Assembly: GCA_019309665.1 (NCBI GenBank)
Contig: JAFDFV010000095.1
Location: forward strand, 1-6,790
DNA from: Deltaproteobacteria bacterium
GTDB taxonomy: Bacteria; Desulfobacterota; Desulfobacteria; Desulfobacterales; ETH-SRB1
Direction: 5' to 3'
DNA: 6,790 bases
Shown: in pieces, positions 6,291 to 6,790 of the stretch
How positions within the stretch are numbered: position 1 is the first letter of the stretch
How the letters are laid out: every line of letters starts with the position of its first letter
Made by a program: the position numbers and the translations under genes
Notes under the pieces: model-generated
Databases searched by the model: none
What the model saw: the letters and a program-made list of their open reading frames with translations, nothing else
What the model was told of the DNA's origin: nothing

Positions 6291-6685
6291 TTATTATACT
6301 TGACGCAAGCGCAGCGGTTGAAATTATTCTTCAAAGACAAAAAGGAATAGCTCTGCACAGGTATATTGAAGATGCAGACTGGATTATGGCCCCAGGGCTA
6401 TTTATCGCTGAAGTAACAAATGTTTTTTTGAAATATTATAAATTCGGCGATATGTCTTTGGAACAATGTGAAAAGGCTGTAGAGTACGCAATAGCTCTGC
6501 CTGATGAATACAGCAACGACCTGATTTTATACAGAGAATCCTTTTCATTGGGATGCCTTGTCGGGAAACCGGTCTACGATATGTTCTACCTTGTTCTTGC
6601 GCGGCGAAATAACGGGTATTTGATCACGCTTGATAAGAAACTCATGAATATTGCAAAGGATAATTCAATCAGAATTATCGAATAA
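6287..6685 (+). CDS. vapC: PIN-domain toxin, VapC/FitB-like ribonuclease
   Basis: This 132-residue PIN-domain protein is presumably a Mg-dependent endoribonuclease toxin held inactive by the preceding antitoxin. The four acidic residues expected in the PIN active site are present: D6 in IILDAS, E42 in FIAEVTN, D98 in PVYDMFYL and D116 in LITLDKKL. Length is typical for the family. I chose ATG at 6287 because it overlaps the antitoxin stop as ATGA and begins the canonical hydrophobic first strand MIIILDAS. The in-frame ATG at 6269 would add six residues, MERQTA, that do not fit the fold, and it lacks a ribosome binding site. A weak GGAAAG lies ten bases before 6287, so translation is probably coupled to the antitoxin. 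The RNA target cannot be told from sequence. No terminator is obvious downstream. Confidence 0.9.
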   Translation: MIIILDASAAVEIILQRQKGIALHRYIEDADWIMAPGLFIAEVTNVFLKYYKFGDMSLEQCEKAVEYAIALPDEYSNDLILYRESFSLGCLVGKPVYDMFYLVLARRNNGYLITLDKKLMNIAKDNSIRIIE

Positions 6686-6774
6686 CCGGTCCTCCACTTC
6701 TATTATTTTTACCACCTGCCGTTTTCCCGACTATATTTGATGGCGTCATAAAAAGTCCAACATACCACTTAACA

Positions 6775-6790
6775 GTCATTCCGGCGAAAG
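6775..6790. repeat. First half of a palindromic intergenic repeat, cut by the window end
   Basis: The window ends in GTCATTCCGGCGAAAG. If the next bases complete GCCGGAAT, this is the hairpin repeat ATTCCGGC-GAAA-GCCGGAAT, a type I recall as widespread in intergenic DNA of many proteobacteria. Only one arm, the loop and one base of the second arm are visible here. Confidence 0.45.

Overview
The window looks like a chromosomal piece of an AT-rich, Gram-negative-type bacterium, most likely a member of the Desulfobacterota (Desulfobacteraceae-like deltaproteobacteria). This is an inference. It rests on the separate alpha and beta glycyl-tRNA synthetase genes, the style of the rRNA genes, and short repeats of kinds I associate with that group (a GTTCACA heptamer array, a TGCCTAAAG array, and an ATTCCGGCGAAAG palindrome half). 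No marker here fixes the genus.

Layout: bases 1-243 are the 3' end of a 23S rRNA gene, followed by an 82-base spacer, a complete 5S rRNA gene (326-444) and a strong intrinsic terminator (453-490), all on the plus strand. Everything from 483 to 5664 lies on the minus strand and runs towards the rRNA operon. In transcription order it is glyQ, glyS, and a 617-residue B12-binding radical SAM enzyme of the RiPP-maturation type. Its stop codon sits inside the T-tract of the rRNA terminator. From 6042 to 6685, diverging from glyQ, is a compact plus-strand type II toxin-antitoxin pair: a ribbon-helix-helix antitoxin and a PIN-domain toxin with a 4-base ATGA overlap.

How the genes relate: GlyQ and GlyS form the alpha2beta2 glycyl-tRNA synthetase that charges tRNA-Gly. 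The radical SAM gene follows 155 bases after glyS and could be read from the same transcript, but it has no functional link to tRNA charging that I can see. It resembles enzymes that modify ribosomally made peptides, yet no precursor peptide gene is visible in the window. The toxin-antitoxin pair is an independent accessory module.

The non-coding parts hold the less ordinary signals. An element with perfect 26-bp inverted repeats sits between glyQ and glyS; its outer edge supplies the glyQ stop codon and coincides with loss of the conserved GlyQ C-terminal tail. A GC-rich island with a GGGGACA/TGTCCCC inverted repeat lies between glyS and the radical SAM gene. A 7-bp tandem array lies between the divergent promoters. 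Palindromes that may be the antitoxin operator lie ahead of the toxin-antitoxin pair. The radical SAM protein also has an unusually long loop between its first and second cluster cysteines (C-x13-C-x2-C).
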